64,000 nucleotides of DNA from Dermanyssus gallinae (lineage: Eukaryota > Arthropoda > Arachnida > Mesostigmata > Dermanyssidae), in contig QVRM01005627.1 of NCBI GenBank assembly GCA_003439945.1, forward strand, positions 1 to 64,000, read 5' to 3'. The notes beneath the pieces are model-generated. The model made no database searches and was not told where the DNA came from. It saw only the letters and a list, made by a program, of their open reading frames with translations. Made by a program: the position numbers and the translations under genes. Positions 39,201 to 50,470 of this stretch are shown here, piece by piece. Numbering within the stretch: the stretch's first letter is position 1; each line of letters begins with the position of its first letter.

Positions 39201-42200
39201 ATCCTGATTTTCCGGGTTCTCCTACCAGTTCCACTCTCTTGTTTCCTTTGCTCCTATATGTTTACTCCTGCTCAGTAAGGATTCACTGGCGTACGGCCCT
39301 TTTAAATGATGCAGCCTCCGAACATGAACTTTTAGGTGAGCAAGCCGAGATCTGTCTGCACCTATTCGAAAATAGTGTGTATCGGCTACGCTTGGAAGTA
39401 TTTTGTTCCTTGTGCTGTTATATTTTTATTGTATTGCTGTAATGAATACGTAACTTTAAAAAAAAAACGTTTACGACCCGGATCGTCTCTAAAAACCGGA
39501 TACACTATATATGCAAAGGGTTACAACGACAATATTTTGTCCATGATATACTTGATCGATTTATTTAATCTGACACTATAGAACGCCGCTCATACTAACT
39601 GTCTTATCCGCAGACCTTTTTGGAACACCAACTGACAAAGTGACGTACCGTGATAATCAGTTATTTTACCTAATCTCATATATATCTCTACGTAAATGAA
39701 AGCGTGTGTATGATGTATAAACTGGGGGAATCTTCCACTTTTCTTATAGATACTACAATATCTGGAAGGATGACGAGGATCCTTCGTTGATACGTCGTTT
39801 GCGCTCATCTATTCCGGCGCCAAGGATGAAATTGCCGGGCCATGAAGAGTCCTACAATCCACCTGAGGAGTACCTGTTTACACCTGAAGAAGAAGCTGAG
39901 TGGCGCAATCAGGACCCTGAAGAGCGCAAGCTTAACTTTATTCCTCGGAAGTTTACCTCTTTGCGTCACGTACCTGGCTATGCAGATTTTGTGCAGGAGC
40001 GATTCGAGCGCTGTCTCGATCTTTATCTCTGTCCACGACAGAGGAAGATGCGTGTTAACGTCAATCCGGAAGATCTCATACCGCAGCTGCCGAAGCCCCG
40101 AGACCTTCACCCGTTCCCGGCGTTCTGTGCCGTTATCTATCGGGGTCACACGGCTGCTGTGAGGTCGGTTTCAATGGAGCCTCTCGGGCAGTTCTTTGCG
40201 TCAGGTAAGCAGATATCAAACGAGAATATAGGGGCTAGAAGCAATTTTCCCTCTTTATGAGATACGAGCGCGGAAAAGGATCTCTCTTCCCCCTTCTTGG
40301 GACGCAGGATAGGGAAGAAATGGCAAAGCATCCACTTTTCATAGCGGTCTAACTACTGCTTGCGTATCAAAGCCTTTTAAAGATATTTGCTCGAAATTAG
40401 CCGCAGTTCTTCCAAGCGTGAGCTTGCGTTTTATGATGTCTATACTCGCACTATCCAACGTTTTCTCTAATTGAACATACTTATGGCAGTTGCAATTGAT
40501 GTGCTCTTATAGTAGTACTATTAATTAGCCTTACCCACCTATGTTGTGTAAGTTATGCGAATTTCATACGTTTTGTTAGTTTCGCACATCAATAACCGAC
40601 CAATGTGCTTGTGCACAACAACTTTAGGTGGAGACGACGGAACTGTACGTGTGTGGGAGACATTAACAGGTCGCTGCATGCGAACTCTGAAGTTTGAATC
40701 GGCCGTGAATAACGTTCAGTGGTGTCCAAATCCTGCACTGGCCCTGCTGGCTGTTGCATCAGGCCAGCACATCCATTTCGTGAGCCCTGGTGTTGGCGAT
40801 AAGCTTGTGCTTTCCAACACAGACGCCATCTTGAATGCATTGCCGGCAGTATCAGAAGGTATGTGTTGTCTATACGGATGTTGGTGTGTGTATCTGGATT
40901 TTGTTGTAAAACTAATTTGAAACACGTACAAATACACCTTAACAAGCACATTTCTGTTATATAGTATGCGCATTATTACTTGCGAATTTGAATTGAAGTG
41001 GAATGATTTAGCAGAAGAGGATGTTAACAATTATGTTCTTCTTCTTTGTGAGCAGAGAAGAGTTCGAGCGATTGGTTAACGGTGGACGATGAAGTACTGC
41101 GTAATCAGGGTCATCGAATTAAGATTGTTCATCGTTTCGAAGTCATGCAAGTGGCCTGGCATGCCAAGGGTGATTATATAGCTGCTGTGTATGGGAGAGC
41201 CTCAAATACAGGCCTAATCATTCATCAGCTTTCTCAACGGCGAAGTCAGGTACTAATTGATTGTTTTTTATTTCATTTTAATTAGTCGGGTACCAGCTTA
41301 TATAGTATATAGTATATTCATACGGTATAGCACCTAATTTCATTTTCCTTTAACTTTCCTCAACCTATTACGCATCTTTGTTTTCTTGCTATCTATGTTT
41401 TGCTTGCTCTTATGCTATGTAATAATAGTACACATTAAATCATAGTTAACGCTTCTGTTTTTATCTGTGTAGAATCCATTCAGCAAATTGAGCGCTGTGA
41501 TTTCGCGTGTATTGTTTCACCCGACGCGGCCACACCTGTTTGTCGCTACGCAGACGGTTCTGCGAGTCTACAATCTCGTCAAGCAAGAACTGCATAAGAA
41601 ACTGCTGACCAATTGCAAATATGTATCTAGCATTGCCGTGCACCCTAAAGGTACGCAAACGACTAACACGACAACGACAGACGTCAATCTATTTCACCAA
41701 ATGAAATTAGTTGTGTATATATATAGTTTTTGTTTATATATATCCCTGTTTAGTGCTATAAGTTGACCCTATACAGGAAAAGTGAGCTAGGGCCTTAACT
41801 TAGGCTGGGACCAATTGTCTACTTCATTCGTATATCGATCGATTGTCACAATAAATTATCTGCTTTTCTACCTTCCACAGTTGACAACCTGCATGCCTAG
41901 CTTACCTCAATGTCTTAAATTGCTAGTTACATAAAGTAGAGTGTTGCAAGGCCAGAATTATTGCGAAACCTGTTCTGTGGAAGTTATACCTGTTATATAG
42001 CGTGTTAATTCTGTATAACATACTCTTGTAGGTGATAACGTGATAGCTGGAAGTTACGAGGCGCGCTTGTCGTGGTTTGACATGGACCTCTCGACAAAAC
42101 CCTACAAAACGATGAGGTATCATCAAGGCGCTATTCGTTCGGTGGCCTTTCACCGCAAGTATCCGCTGTTTGCCTCGGCTTCCGACGACGGAACAGTCAT

Positions 42201-43173
42201 TATCAGCCATGGCATGGTCTACAGGTAATTCAAGATTTCCACGACGAGAAACTCTATTTTGTTGTTGGGCACTAACGTTTCTATGCATTTGCATTACATC
42301 TATTGCAGGACACGCAATGTGCACTCCATATATGTTGGTTGGCGTGCTCAAAAACTACTAACGTAGACGTGATAATGGCTGAGATGATCTTTTTCAGCAT
42401 TTCCAAGAAGGATGTGTCTTAGGCACTTATTATTTAAACATGATGTCCTCGTGGTCTGAGTATAAGTGCGCGTGCGCAGTAGTTGTCTCCGTAAAACTCG
42501 TGCTGTGTTCTCTGCGGCGGTTTTGTTAGATATTTACAAGCCCATAAAAACATTTACTACTGCGAGCGTAACCATATATCCAGTAATTAACTTAATAAAT
42601 AAACTACTACTATACTATATAAAAATATCTATATATATCCAGTCGCAGAGACTCGATCGCTTATACAGGCAGCCTTCCTTCCCGAAGTGCAGATGGATTA
42701 TAAATCACCGTAGTAACTGCGAAGAGTTTTGTTTTCGCAGTACAATGGTGGGACGACCCCCCCCCCCCCTGCACTTTGGAGAGCTGAGTTATATTAAAAT
42801 AGTTTGAGTTGTTAACTAAGTGCTTAGGACGAATGTCCGTGTGAAACAGGATATCAAGGCTCGATCGGAGCAAATTGGCTTATAAACTCGACATCTCGAC
42901 GTGCCAGTTTAACAGCTTGCAGCAAGGTTTACTCTGTGATTTTTTGTCATTCATTTACTAGTCGTAGTTATGTACATAAGAAACTGCCTATAACGTGGGA
43001 GCTGTATTGCCTCTTTCAGCGACCTAATGCAGAACCCACTGATCGTGCCTGTCAAGGTTCTGCGAGGCCATGAGCAGCGGGACAATCTCGGCGTGCTTGA
43101 CTGCGTTTTCCATCCGACACAACCCTGGATCGTCAGTGCAGGCGCAGATACGACTCTCCGTCTCTACACCTAA
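36215..43173 (+). CDS. BOP1: BOP1 ribosome biogenesis protein, ten exons
   Basis: BOP1 (yeast Erb1) binds Pescadillo and WDR12 in the PeBoW complex of the nucleolus and is needed for processing of 27S/32S pre-rRNA into 28S and 5.8S for the 60S subunit. Exons are 36215-36274, 36874-37131, 37540-37967, 38403-38702, 39750-40204, 40628-40858, 41056-41249, 41473-41650, 42032-42224 and 43020-43173. All introns are GT-AG and all phases join, giving about 816 residues. The start [16 protein letters not shown] is basic; exon 2 is very acidic. The BOP1 N-terminal domain spans about 220-500 ([33 protein letters not shown]). A WD40 propeller follows, with [28 protein letters not shown] and a last repeat ending LRLYT. 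Human BOP1 has 746 residues; the extra length is in the acidic N-terminus. Confidence 0.96.
36874..37131 (+). CDS. BOP1: BOP1 exon 2 (acidic region)
   Basis: The exon encodes [14 protein letters not shown] and then long Asp/Glu/Ser runs up to EVTFSK. The acceptor TACAG at 36869-36873 is chosen by phase and by the change from intron-like to coding text. The donor is AAG|GTAATT. Confidence 0.8.
37540..37967 (+). CDS. BOP1: BOP1 exon 3
   Basis: The exon encodes [11 protein letters not shown], a basic and Ala-rich linker, and then the conserved [15 protein letters not shown] and [11 protein letters not shown] segment that begins the BOP1NT domain. The donor TG|GTAGGC splits the Trp codon. Confidence 0.92.
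38403..38702 (+). CDS. BOP1: BOP1 exon 4
   Basis: The exon encodes [18 protein letters not shown] through [13 protein letters not shown] and a MVHLIKSG segment. RSFIPS and the MVH region are hallmarks of the BOP1NT domain. The acceptor is TTTAG and the donor AG|GTAGCT. Confidence 0.93.
39750..40204 (+). CDS. BOP1: BOP1 exon 5
   Basis: The exon encodes [35 protein letters not shown] and [20 protein letters not shown]. It then enters the first WD repeat at [12 protein letters not shown]. It is the most conserved exon and identifies the gene. The acceptor is TATAG and the donor G|GTAAGC. Confidence 0.95.
40628..40858 (+). CDS. BOP1: BOP1 exon 6
   Basis: The exon encodes [16 protein letters not shown] and the next propeller blade ([10 protein letters not shown]) to LNALPAVSE. 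The acceptor is TTTAG and the donor G|GTATGT. Confidence 0.93.
41056..41249 (+). CDS. BOP1: BOP1 exon 7
   Basis: The exon encodes [12 protein letters not shown], a loop insertion, then [20 protein letters not shown] and HQLSQRRSQ. The acceptor is AGCAG and the donor CAG|GTACTA. Confidence 0.92.
41473..41650 (+). CDS. BOP1: BOP1 exon 8
   Basis: The exon encodes [33 protein letters not shown] and [13 protein letters not shown]. These are further WD blades that match the family closely. The acceptor is TGTAG and the donor G|GTACGC. Confidence 0.93.
42032..42224 (+). CDS. BOP1: BOP1 exon 9
   Basis: The exon encodes [39 protein letters not shown] and [17 protein letters not shown]. The acceptor is TTGTAG and the donor ACAG|GTAATT. 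Confidence 0.93.
43020..43173 (+). CDS. BOP1: BOP1 exon 10 (last WD repeat)
   Basis: The exon encodes [20 protein letters not shown], then [20 protein letters not shown] and LRLYT followed by TAA. The acceptor is TTTCAG. The intron before it has a poly-C run at about 42760-42770. Confidence 0.94.
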
Positions 43174-43214
43174 GCGGCAGTTACCTGCTGAGATGAAGGT
43201 AGAGAGAGACGCAG

Positions 43215-43220
43215 AATAAA
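43215..43220 (+). terminator. Candidate BOP1 polyadenylation signal AATAAA
   Basis: The hexamer lies 42 bases after the stop codon. A second AATAAA is at 43375-43380. Either could serve; the sequence alone does not decide. Confidence 0.5.
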
Positions 43221-43224
43221 AGAA

Positions 43225-44130
43225 AATTAAATGGCAGCAGAACTTTAGCTGGTTCTTCTAACGGCCACCCACTCTACGCATGACATGTTTGTTGCGGGAA
43301 GAAGAAAAGGATGACAGATGGCATACACGTCACACTTACTTCGAGCCATAACGAAATGCATTGCTGTTTTCATTAATAAACTAGAATTGTTTATTGCACT
43401 AACATTTTGTATTGCATTTAGTTAATCGTAAGCATACTTACAATAAGAAACATCTCCTTTTTCTACGTAAAACTGTATGGAACAAATGTTATTTTGAGCT
43501 TACGCAGGATCCCTTGGAATTACCTCAGGCCCGCTGTAAGGAAAATTCACGGCCGCATTAAAGCCTTTAGCGAGGTGTGTAAATGAGAGGTACTAAGAAA
43601 TTCTGGCGGCTTACAATTTTGTCTATATACGTATTTCTTTTTGTACACACTCTGTCTGCTTCTGACGTAAATGTCTTGCTAATCAAAGAGGAATGATTTC
43701 CATTTTTCGTTTTAAAGCTTGGCTTATTCACTAAAGTCTGATACGGTGCGAACCTAAACCTTATAGGTTTAGGTTTCCAAAAAATAGAAGCTTAAGTATT
43801 AGCTTTTCGTAACCCTGAGATTCCGTAGGAAATTTTATATTCTCAATACTAGTTTGATGATTAAATAAGACTCATAGTGTTTTTTTCGTAATATTCACAT
43901 AAAAACACCGCATGCTTCATGATCTGGTATATGGCGCGACGCATATAAGTCGACTCTTCGCCCGGCCCACGGCGACACAAGGTACAAGGTTGATCAAGAT
44001 TGCTCTATTCCAAGGCCCTCTTTAGCAGAAAATATCGAGGTGTACAACCGGCTCTGGTGGTGTGGGCCACCTTGACTTACCATTCCAAGGTAATGGATTA
44101 GCAGGTCGAATTTGAACGGCTAGGTCAAAA
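43225..44130. other. No gene recognised; short palindrome
   Basis: The stretch after BOP1 has no coding signal that I can name. At 43751-43775 there is a perfect palindrome with 11-base arms (AACCTAAACCT) and a 3-base loop. Confidence 0.45.
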
Positions 44131-44139
44131 CTGCATTTA

Positions 44140-46480
44140 GTCTCAGACGGACCGTTTTCACTGCCAAGCCATACTAAGAAAGTAAGGACGAGGTTAGTAA
44201 AGAAGGTTCGTAAAAGTGAGCCTCCTTAAAACGAGCACTAAAGCACGCATGATGTGCCGTATGCACTAAATGCGTTCCATTACTGAACCACAAGTATAAA
44301 AGATAGGTTGTCGATGTTTGAGAGAAGCGCCTTTGGCGACGTTCGACAGGCCAAGTAATGCCGTGTACACGTGAACGCTTGTTTTCATTGATGTGTTAGG
44401 CGTACGCTGAGGAAATGGCGCTCAAGACGAAAATGCCTGTCGCAATTAATCTACCCAGTTGGATAAACTAATACATGTTTATCCTTAATGCTATATGTAT
44501 TTTAGCATGTCCACGTACTAGAGATTTCGAGTTCACAAAGCAAATAACACGCAAGCACGCGATCACTAGGATGAAGTTCAACGGCCGTCAAACGCTATAA
44601 AACTGTTAAACAGAATATATAATATCCGTTTTTGAGACCTTCTTTACACAATTGATTCGCTTGTTACAATGCATTTGGCTTGCACCATGCCGCAAGTATT
44701 GAAGAATATAGAATTATGTGTTTTATGTAGAATTACGAAGTTGTTTTCTTAGCGAAACGCAACAGCTGAGTATTCACACTCACATAGTATCGTGGTTTAA
44801 TCGTTCGGGCCATACGAATGGTTTGCTTACATGGCGCATGGGGAAGTGTGTGCACACTAATGCAGTCCCTCGCAGCACATTGAATGTTGGGCGCAGGTTC
44901 TCACAAGGGAATAATGTCATAACATGATATCTCGGCACATATACTTCAATATATGACTACAAAAAGGCCTTATAATGGTGTTATGTTAGTGGTGTTCGTT
45001 AGTGTATCGAAAGCCTAGGAACGAAAATACTATAGGCCGTCACGTTATATGATTACCTTTTCGTTTTAACTGTAATTGTAAGTTGTCGCTAACAATCTTC
45101 ATTAATATTTCTTACCTTCTAAAATCGTTAAAACACAGCACTTTTTATTTGTTTTCAAGTTCTGTGTTTTAGTTAATATTTTGCGAAATCACGAAGCAAA
45201 GAACACACTGATGATAATGGTTAAACACGCGATCGGTCAAATTAAGTTCAACGACCTCACGCTGTGAAACTGCTAAATAGGATATAGAAACCAATTTCGA
45301 AGATTCTTTGCAAACATAATTGGCATACCAAAATGTAATAAGCTTATATATCTATATTTTGCTGCTCAATGTGTGTTGCTTAACGGTACCCGTTGTGGAT
45401 TAAGTCAAAACCCGCAACTCTCCCTAACGTTTGCACTGCCTTTACCATAAAATGTAACGAATCCATCACCACCAACATTTACAGCGCAAGCTGCTTTTTA
45501 GGAATTTCGTCCGTGCATCCGACAGATTCGTTGTTGTTAGTGTACTCCTTAGTTTAATTTCCGACATCAGTGGATCAACTACGCTTCACTATTTAAAAAA
45601 AGGGAACGAGTCTACTCACTCTTCCCTTACAACTAATTCTACCTACTGCCGTTTAAACTTAGATTAGTTCAGACAAGTTTGCAGACTCTTTGCAGGTCTA
45701 AATTGACTCCATTTTCCTGAACAAGTATTTTGTATGTATTAAAACTAAGAGCAACACGGTTTCCTTGTCACTAAATTATCTATGTTTGTCTAGATAGTTG
45801 TGTCGTTCTCTCTTAGCACCACAGCTGTTGATGTCGAGAACTAACCTGAGGCAGGCATAATAACTAAAAGACGTTGCAATCAAAGTTGCGATGCATAGAT
45901 AAGCAATCCTATTATCTTTGTCCAAAGAGCTTTAATTTGTAGTCTGCATTCTAAGTTCACTAATTAGCTTACGCAGCTCTTAACCTATAAATCACCACTC
46001 TTACTAGCATTATAAATGTCCTCTTGTAACAGGTGGTTAACTACATGCGCTTCTTTATGTATATTGGATGATCGCTACAATATTAACTGTACGAGAGGGG
46101 CAAGCAAATTTGGAGGACGACCCTTGCCGTCTCCTGTAGTATATTATTGACAGCTTGTGAAGATTCGTTCCAGTAAGATGCTAATTTCTGTCATTTTCTT
46201 ATTGATGTCGTGTAGGTTAAAAGCTGGCATGTTCTTTAAAAGCTTCGGTAGATGTGTACGGTGGACACCTAAACACCATGCTGGACACCTCAACACGGTG
46301 TGTTCTGAGGGTGTGCTCGAGTATATTGCCGCGATGGATGCACGTGGGGCCTTCCCTATCCTAAGCAAGTAGAACAGGAAGTCGCCGTACCTGTGAGAAC
46401 CTGGGTCGTGTAAATTGTAAGTTTCCCCCTCCGGCTAGTTAAGCCAGCCTTTGATATTTAGGATCAGAGTGCGGACGCTG
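44140..46480. repeat. Oldest part of the duplicated array (no gene left)
   Basis: Blocks here match later units in the same order: GCGCCTTTGGCGACGTTCGA (about 44330), GGTCTAAATTGACTCCATTT (about 45693), a TATCTTTGT block (about 45915), an AAGTTCACTAATTAGC block (about 45952) and TAAGCCAGCCTTTGATATTT (about 46440). The matching set in the next units is at about 48168-48300 and 50632-50830. Within this stretch 44533-44700 and 45186-45345 are also diverged copies of each other. No coding sequence survives. Confidence 0.65.
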
Positions 46481-46720
46481 GCACCTGCCAGGGGTCGATT
46501 GCGCGTTGACGTTCCTCGTAATAATCGCATAATGATTCGTATTTTAATTGCCGCGTCGAGGTGACGATCGTGAGACGTTCGAAGTCATTGGCTGTCTTCG
46601 TTGTCTTCTCCGTCACCCGGCGCTTCGTGTTCGGTATCGTATGGGTACCTTGACACGAATTGGGCACTTTGCCGACTGCTAGCGCCCTGGGTAAATGTAG
46701 GCCCACAAAGGTCGTTTTTT

Positions 46721-46889
46721 TCGGATCGGCTACTTAATGGAAAAGCAACATCACTGCAGGTCAGCCAAAGCTCTTCCAATCATTTTCACGACAAGCAGAA
46801 TCAACGTAACGGTTTGCGACATCGATGATAGATAGCAACCTACACGAAGACCAATTGCTTTCTATAGAGTAGAGATCTCCTGAGATGCC
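46721..46889. repeat. Array block matching 54441-54593
   Basis: The two segments share CGGATCRGC, AAGAGCAA/AAAAGCAAC, GTTAGCCGAAGCTCTT/GTCAGCCAAAGCTCTT, and the end GAGATCT(C)TGAGATGC. They run collinear over about 160 bases with roughly one difference in four. This ties the left end of the array to the right end. Confidence 0.8.
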
Positions 46890-46974
46890 TCATAAAACAA
46901 CTACCGAACAAATTAATTTGGCCGTCTAAATATAAATTCATTTGGCAAATACTGACGAATTGTTTCTCATTTCT

Positions 46975-47040
46975 TTCTTAACCTTAACACGCCGCACGAT
47001 ATACTTCCTGAAATTGATGGCTTCAAGCACCGCGACCAGG
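46975..47040 (-). pseudogene. Remnant of a Val/Pro-rich protein gene
   Basis: The minus strand reads INFRKYIVRRVK, which corresponds to INVTKHIVRRLE near the start of the gene at 48.6-49.2 kb. DNA similarity is visible over about 60 bases (CGATATACTTCCTGAAATTG against CGATATGCTTCGTGACATTG). The rest of the gene is gone. It is the trace of a further array unit. Confidence 0.6.
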
Positions 47041-48508
47041 TGTGAAAAGGGCTCGTATTAAGGTATTATTAGTAGACTTGATCTTGTTTAATCGCCTAAG
47101 TCGTCACTCGTTACCAAGCATTTCAGACTCACTTTTGGTTGACCTGTATTCTACCTGGCATTTTGCGTGCTATATCAAGCTCATGTTCTTAAATGGAAAA
47201 ACAAAAGCTGCCAAGATAGTCACTCATAAGCCAAGAGATCATCGCACGACCTTAAGGCCTATCCAAGGTGCAATAAGCGATGCTCTTACTCAGATAGTGA
47301 TAAAAGATGATGAGATGACGTAGATCCGTGGTCAGCCTGTTCTAGTACAAAGTCACACCAATAAGCCGGGCTCTCCTTTAAAGAGATTTGATCCTTGCGT
47401 TGTTCGAATGAACTCATTGAGCAAAAAATGCTGGAGCTAGTAAACCAGGCCGAGGTAACGGCAACACAAACCCGCCATCCGGGCATGGGGTGCCAAGCAA
47501 ATAGTTCACCACTAACTGCACGTTCCCAAGCCAACAATGCACAGCCACTCGTGGCACGAGTATTGATAATGCCCACGTTGATCACTCTGGTAAGGTGTAT
47601 TCTGCCCAGCGTCAAGTAGCCTCACACGGACCGTTTTAATCTCCGACCCATAACCAGTTAGTAGATAGATAGATAGATATGTTTTATTATTCTCATGAGT
47701 GGCTTACATTTGTACATAGGTTCACAGCTCCTCAAAGCCATCAAAGGCTAGTATGGAGTGTTTATATTGCATATTTTCTTATAATTTTATTTATTGTCAT
47801 TATGATTATATGATTATCGTGTTTGTCTTATATTATTAGCGTAAGGTACCTAAATAGTATTGCTTAGCACTTTGTTTGAATATTGTCAAAGAAGAGGTTG
47901 CCCGCACTCTGGGAGTAGCTTGTTCCAATATGTGGCACCGAGATTTGATATTCAGAAACGAGATTGGTTTTATGAAGCTGCAGACAAGATGAGAAGTTGT
48001 GTGTGTGATTCCCTTGTGTTCATGGTGGATGTCGAATGGGAAAGATTAAGCAGGTTGGGATGGAATCCCATTAAGATTCGTTTGATCTCAGTTACAACAG
48101 ACATCTCTATTTGCAGTAGCAAAAAGGTTTAATAAGCATCGATCGCAAATGTCGTTGATTACGAGAGGCGTCTTTGGCGACATTTGACTCGACAAGTGAC
48201 GAAATTTTCCTTCGTAAAATTAAGCAAAGTCATTTTGAAGACCTAAGTTGACTTGCATTTTCTGAACAATCTGACATGTGTTAACATCATCGGCGATTTC
48301 CTACTTTGTAGTGTATCTAAGCTTGTTTAGAGATTGTGTCGAATTTCTAGATTGCCATAGCTGTTGCCATGCTGCTATAGCAACCTTACCTCTTGTACTA
48401 AATAATTAGTATATTTTCAACTACTGTTGAACTATTCATTCTTCCACTCAAAGGAGGAAAGTTCGTCATTTACTGCGCTAATTCTATATATAATGCACAC
48501 GAACGATA

Positions 48509-48514
<6 letters not shown>

Positions 48515-48551
<37 letters not shown>
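48515..48551. repeat. (AT)n microsatellite next to the gene 3' end
   Basis: The tract lies just after the 3' end of the minus-strand Val/Pro-rich gene. The sister gene at 58.3 kb has AT tracts at the same relative place, so the tract is old or the site is prone to expansion. Confidence 0.9.
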
Positions 48552-48573
48552 GAATGCAGCAAGAGATTTTTTT

Positions 48574-49190
48574 TCAACCGTGCTTTATTTTAAAGTGAGT
48601 GTGCCCATGATGATGTTTTACGTGGGTCGATTTGGGCGCCAATATTAGAGCCGGCTTCTCGCGGGCGACGGGCGCCTCTACCGGATCACGAACAGGAATC
48701 GGCACCGCCACAGGTACGTTATACGACTGGGGCATCGGTATTAAAACCGGCTGCTGGTGGATGACAGGCACCGCTACCGGAACGTGAACAGGAGTCGGCA
48801 CACACGGTCGATGTTTGTAAACGTCAAACCTCTGGGACGCTATTGTGAGAACCGGCTGCTCGTGAACGACGGACACCTCTACCGGAACGTGAACGGCGGT
48901 TGGCACGGGCACGGGTCGATGTTCGTAGACGTTATACGGCCGGGGTACTCGTTCTTCGACCGGCGTCGGCACGTACTTGTTGACCGTGTACGGGCGGGGC
49001 ACGTGCACAGTGTACGGCTTGAACACACCAACCTTAACCGGCACTCTATAGGGTTTCCTGACCATCACGTGGTATGGGAGGGGCACCTCTTTTTTGATCT
49101 CAAGGCGCCTCACGATATGCTTCGTGACATTGATAACTTCGCGCACCGGGACCAGTTGTGGAATCGGTGCGAGACTAGTTAGCTGTGGAC
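48574..49190 (-). CDS. Secreted-type Val/Pro-rich repeat protein, unit 1 (5' end uncertain)
   Basis: About 190-205 residues, almost all of the form (H/P)-V-P-V-(H/A/E). Motifs include REVINVTKHIVRR, PYTVHVPRPYTV, PTPVHVPVAVPVIHQQPVLI and a His-rich end VKHHHGHTHFKIKHG. Repeats of this kind occur in arthropod cuticle and other extracellular structural proteins. I do not recognise a named gene. The coding frame is open upstream to a TAG at about 49193, with possible acceptor sites (CCACAG, AACTAG) near 49170-49185. This part is therefore probably a 3' exon, with 5' coding sequence upstream. The end is nearly the same as in the 58.3 kb gene. Whether the copy is expressed is unknown. Confidence 0.7.
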
Positions 49191-49216
49191 GCTTCTAGGG
49201 CCGAGAGCCGGGCCTA

Positions 49217-49570
49217 CTAAAGCTTCGACTTGGCCGCAACACGGGTAAGTTCCGGCGGGTTTCTGTTGTTTCGTAAGGCATTTTCTCCAGCGTACTGAAT
49301 CTTGTCTACGCTGTCAGCGCTGGCCGCTGAAGTGGTTACCGTCGCCCCGACTAGCGGTGTCGTCATCTTTGATGTTGTTGCAGTCTCAGGGTTGTTGCAG
49401 TCTGTTGTTGGGCCAGTTGCTGTTTTTGAAGTTGTTGTTGTTTTTGCTGCCGCAGGCCTTGGCAGTGCGTCGGGTCTGGTCATTAGCGTTCGGTCCTCAA
49501 GCACGTTAAGCACTGTTGACATTCCGCCGCCTTGCAAATTGCCAAGAATTTTCCGTATTGCGTCCGACAT
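49217..49570 (-). CDS. Possible 5' exon of the unit 1 gene (uncertain)
   Basis: This is an open frame of 117 residues whose ATG at 49570 lies where the start codon of the 58.3 kb gene lies relative to the TATA box (about 138 and 128 bases). The product is Thr/Ala-rich and lacks a clear signal peptide, unlike the sister gene. It ends in TAG before the VPV part and in another frame. It may be a real first exon spliced onward, or the upstream part of a decayed gene. Its 3' part is also found in the 53.2 kb copy. Confidence 0.35.
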   Translation of the reverse strand: MSDAIRKILGNLQGGGMSTVLNVLEDRTLMTRPDALPRPAAAKTTTTSKTATGPTTDCNNPETATTSKMTTPLVGATVTTSAASADSVDKIQYAGENALRNNRNPPELTRVAAKSKL

Positions 49571-49707
49571 CGTTCACAACGGGAACTGTGCATATGATCT
49601 TTGTACGTACACGTACTCCTAGTCTAACTAAGGCGAGAGAAACGGCACACGACAGCAAAAAGCAATGTGGACGACGCGTTATCTGGGACGAGCTGGAGAG
49701 TGCAGCC

Positions 49708-49715
49708 TATTTATA
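49708..49715 (-). promoter_or_regulatory. TATA box of array unit 1
   Basis: On the minus strand this reads TATAAATA in the context GTATAAATAGGC. The same box with similar flanks (AGCCTATTTATACA on the plus strand) stands before the gene at 58.3 kb. Flanking sequence on both sides is strongly conserved. Confidence 0.75.
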
Positions 49716-49876
49716 CACGATGTCGGTAGCCAGCAGCGCCTTCAGTTCAAAGCTAAGCTCTCCCGACGGGGCACCCGCTTCGTCGAAAGAGGACTGTGCC
49801 CTCCTCATACGAGGCTATCTTGGTTTCGCAGCAACACCAGCCAAACGGGGTGACGCGAATCTTCGCTTGTCGACCA

Positions 49877-49912
49877 TTCGTCCTCCGCCCCCCCCCCCCC
49901 CCCCCGGGGGGT
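49877..49912. repeat. Poly-C tract followed by poly-G
   Basis: A run of about 17 C is directly followed by 6 G. The corresponding site in unit 3 (about 59075-59095) is also C-rich. Length at such runs is unreliable in assemblies. Confidence 0.85.
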
Positions 49913-50036
49913 TTCGGCTAAGCTGGGGCGGTCCTCTCTGTCTCTCTGCAACAAACTATGCACAATATGGATGCGCCCGAGCAAGGTTTAGTTTAAGTGG
50001 CATTCTACTTGTAATCGTAGCTGTGTCATGAGTCCT

Positions 50037-50470
50037 ATATATATATATATATATATATATATAGATCACATTCTTCACAAGCCCTTGTGTCGTAAGTTAA
50101 GCATATATGTGTAATTATATACTTTACAGTTGGGTAAATAACATATAATAAATACATACATAATGATACAACTCACTAGTGCAACTCAGAAATAACGTAC
50201 GTTCTCTAAATGCAGGTCAAAGCATGCTTTCCCGACAAGATACAGAATAATAAACGCTCAGATTAACAGAATACATTTTGAAAGAAGCTCGCAAAGCCGT
50301 CCTGTTGTGTGATTATCTGGCTACACACCAGGCAGACATCATATTGATGATATTTATAGCCGGTCCACCCGGTCAGTTGAGCCAGCCCCTGATATTTGGG
50401 ATCAGGGTGCCGAGACTGGCGTCTGGACCTGTTCTGCGTAGGTAGCCTCACACCGACCGTTTTCATAGCC
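50037..50470. repeat. Upstream flank of unit 1, conserved in units 2 and 3
   Basis: After an (AT)n tract (50037-50063) the sequence matches 53890-54250 and 59240-59660 in order. Shared pieces are a GTTCTCTAAAT block, TTTCCCGACAAGRTA, CGCAAAGCCG, TATCTGGCTACACACCAGGC and GGTCAGTTGAGCCAGCC. The level of identity is about 70-80 percent by eye. The order and orientation are the same in all three. Confidence 0.8.

Noticed and set aside
43751..43775. Telomere-like CCTAAACC palindrome as an internal telomere
   Set aside because: It is a single 25-base palindrome, not a repeat array.
49516..50031. Plus-strand frame with a proline run upstream of the unit 1 gene
   Set aside because: It lies over the TATA promoter of the minus-strand gene and the proline run is only the poly-C tract.
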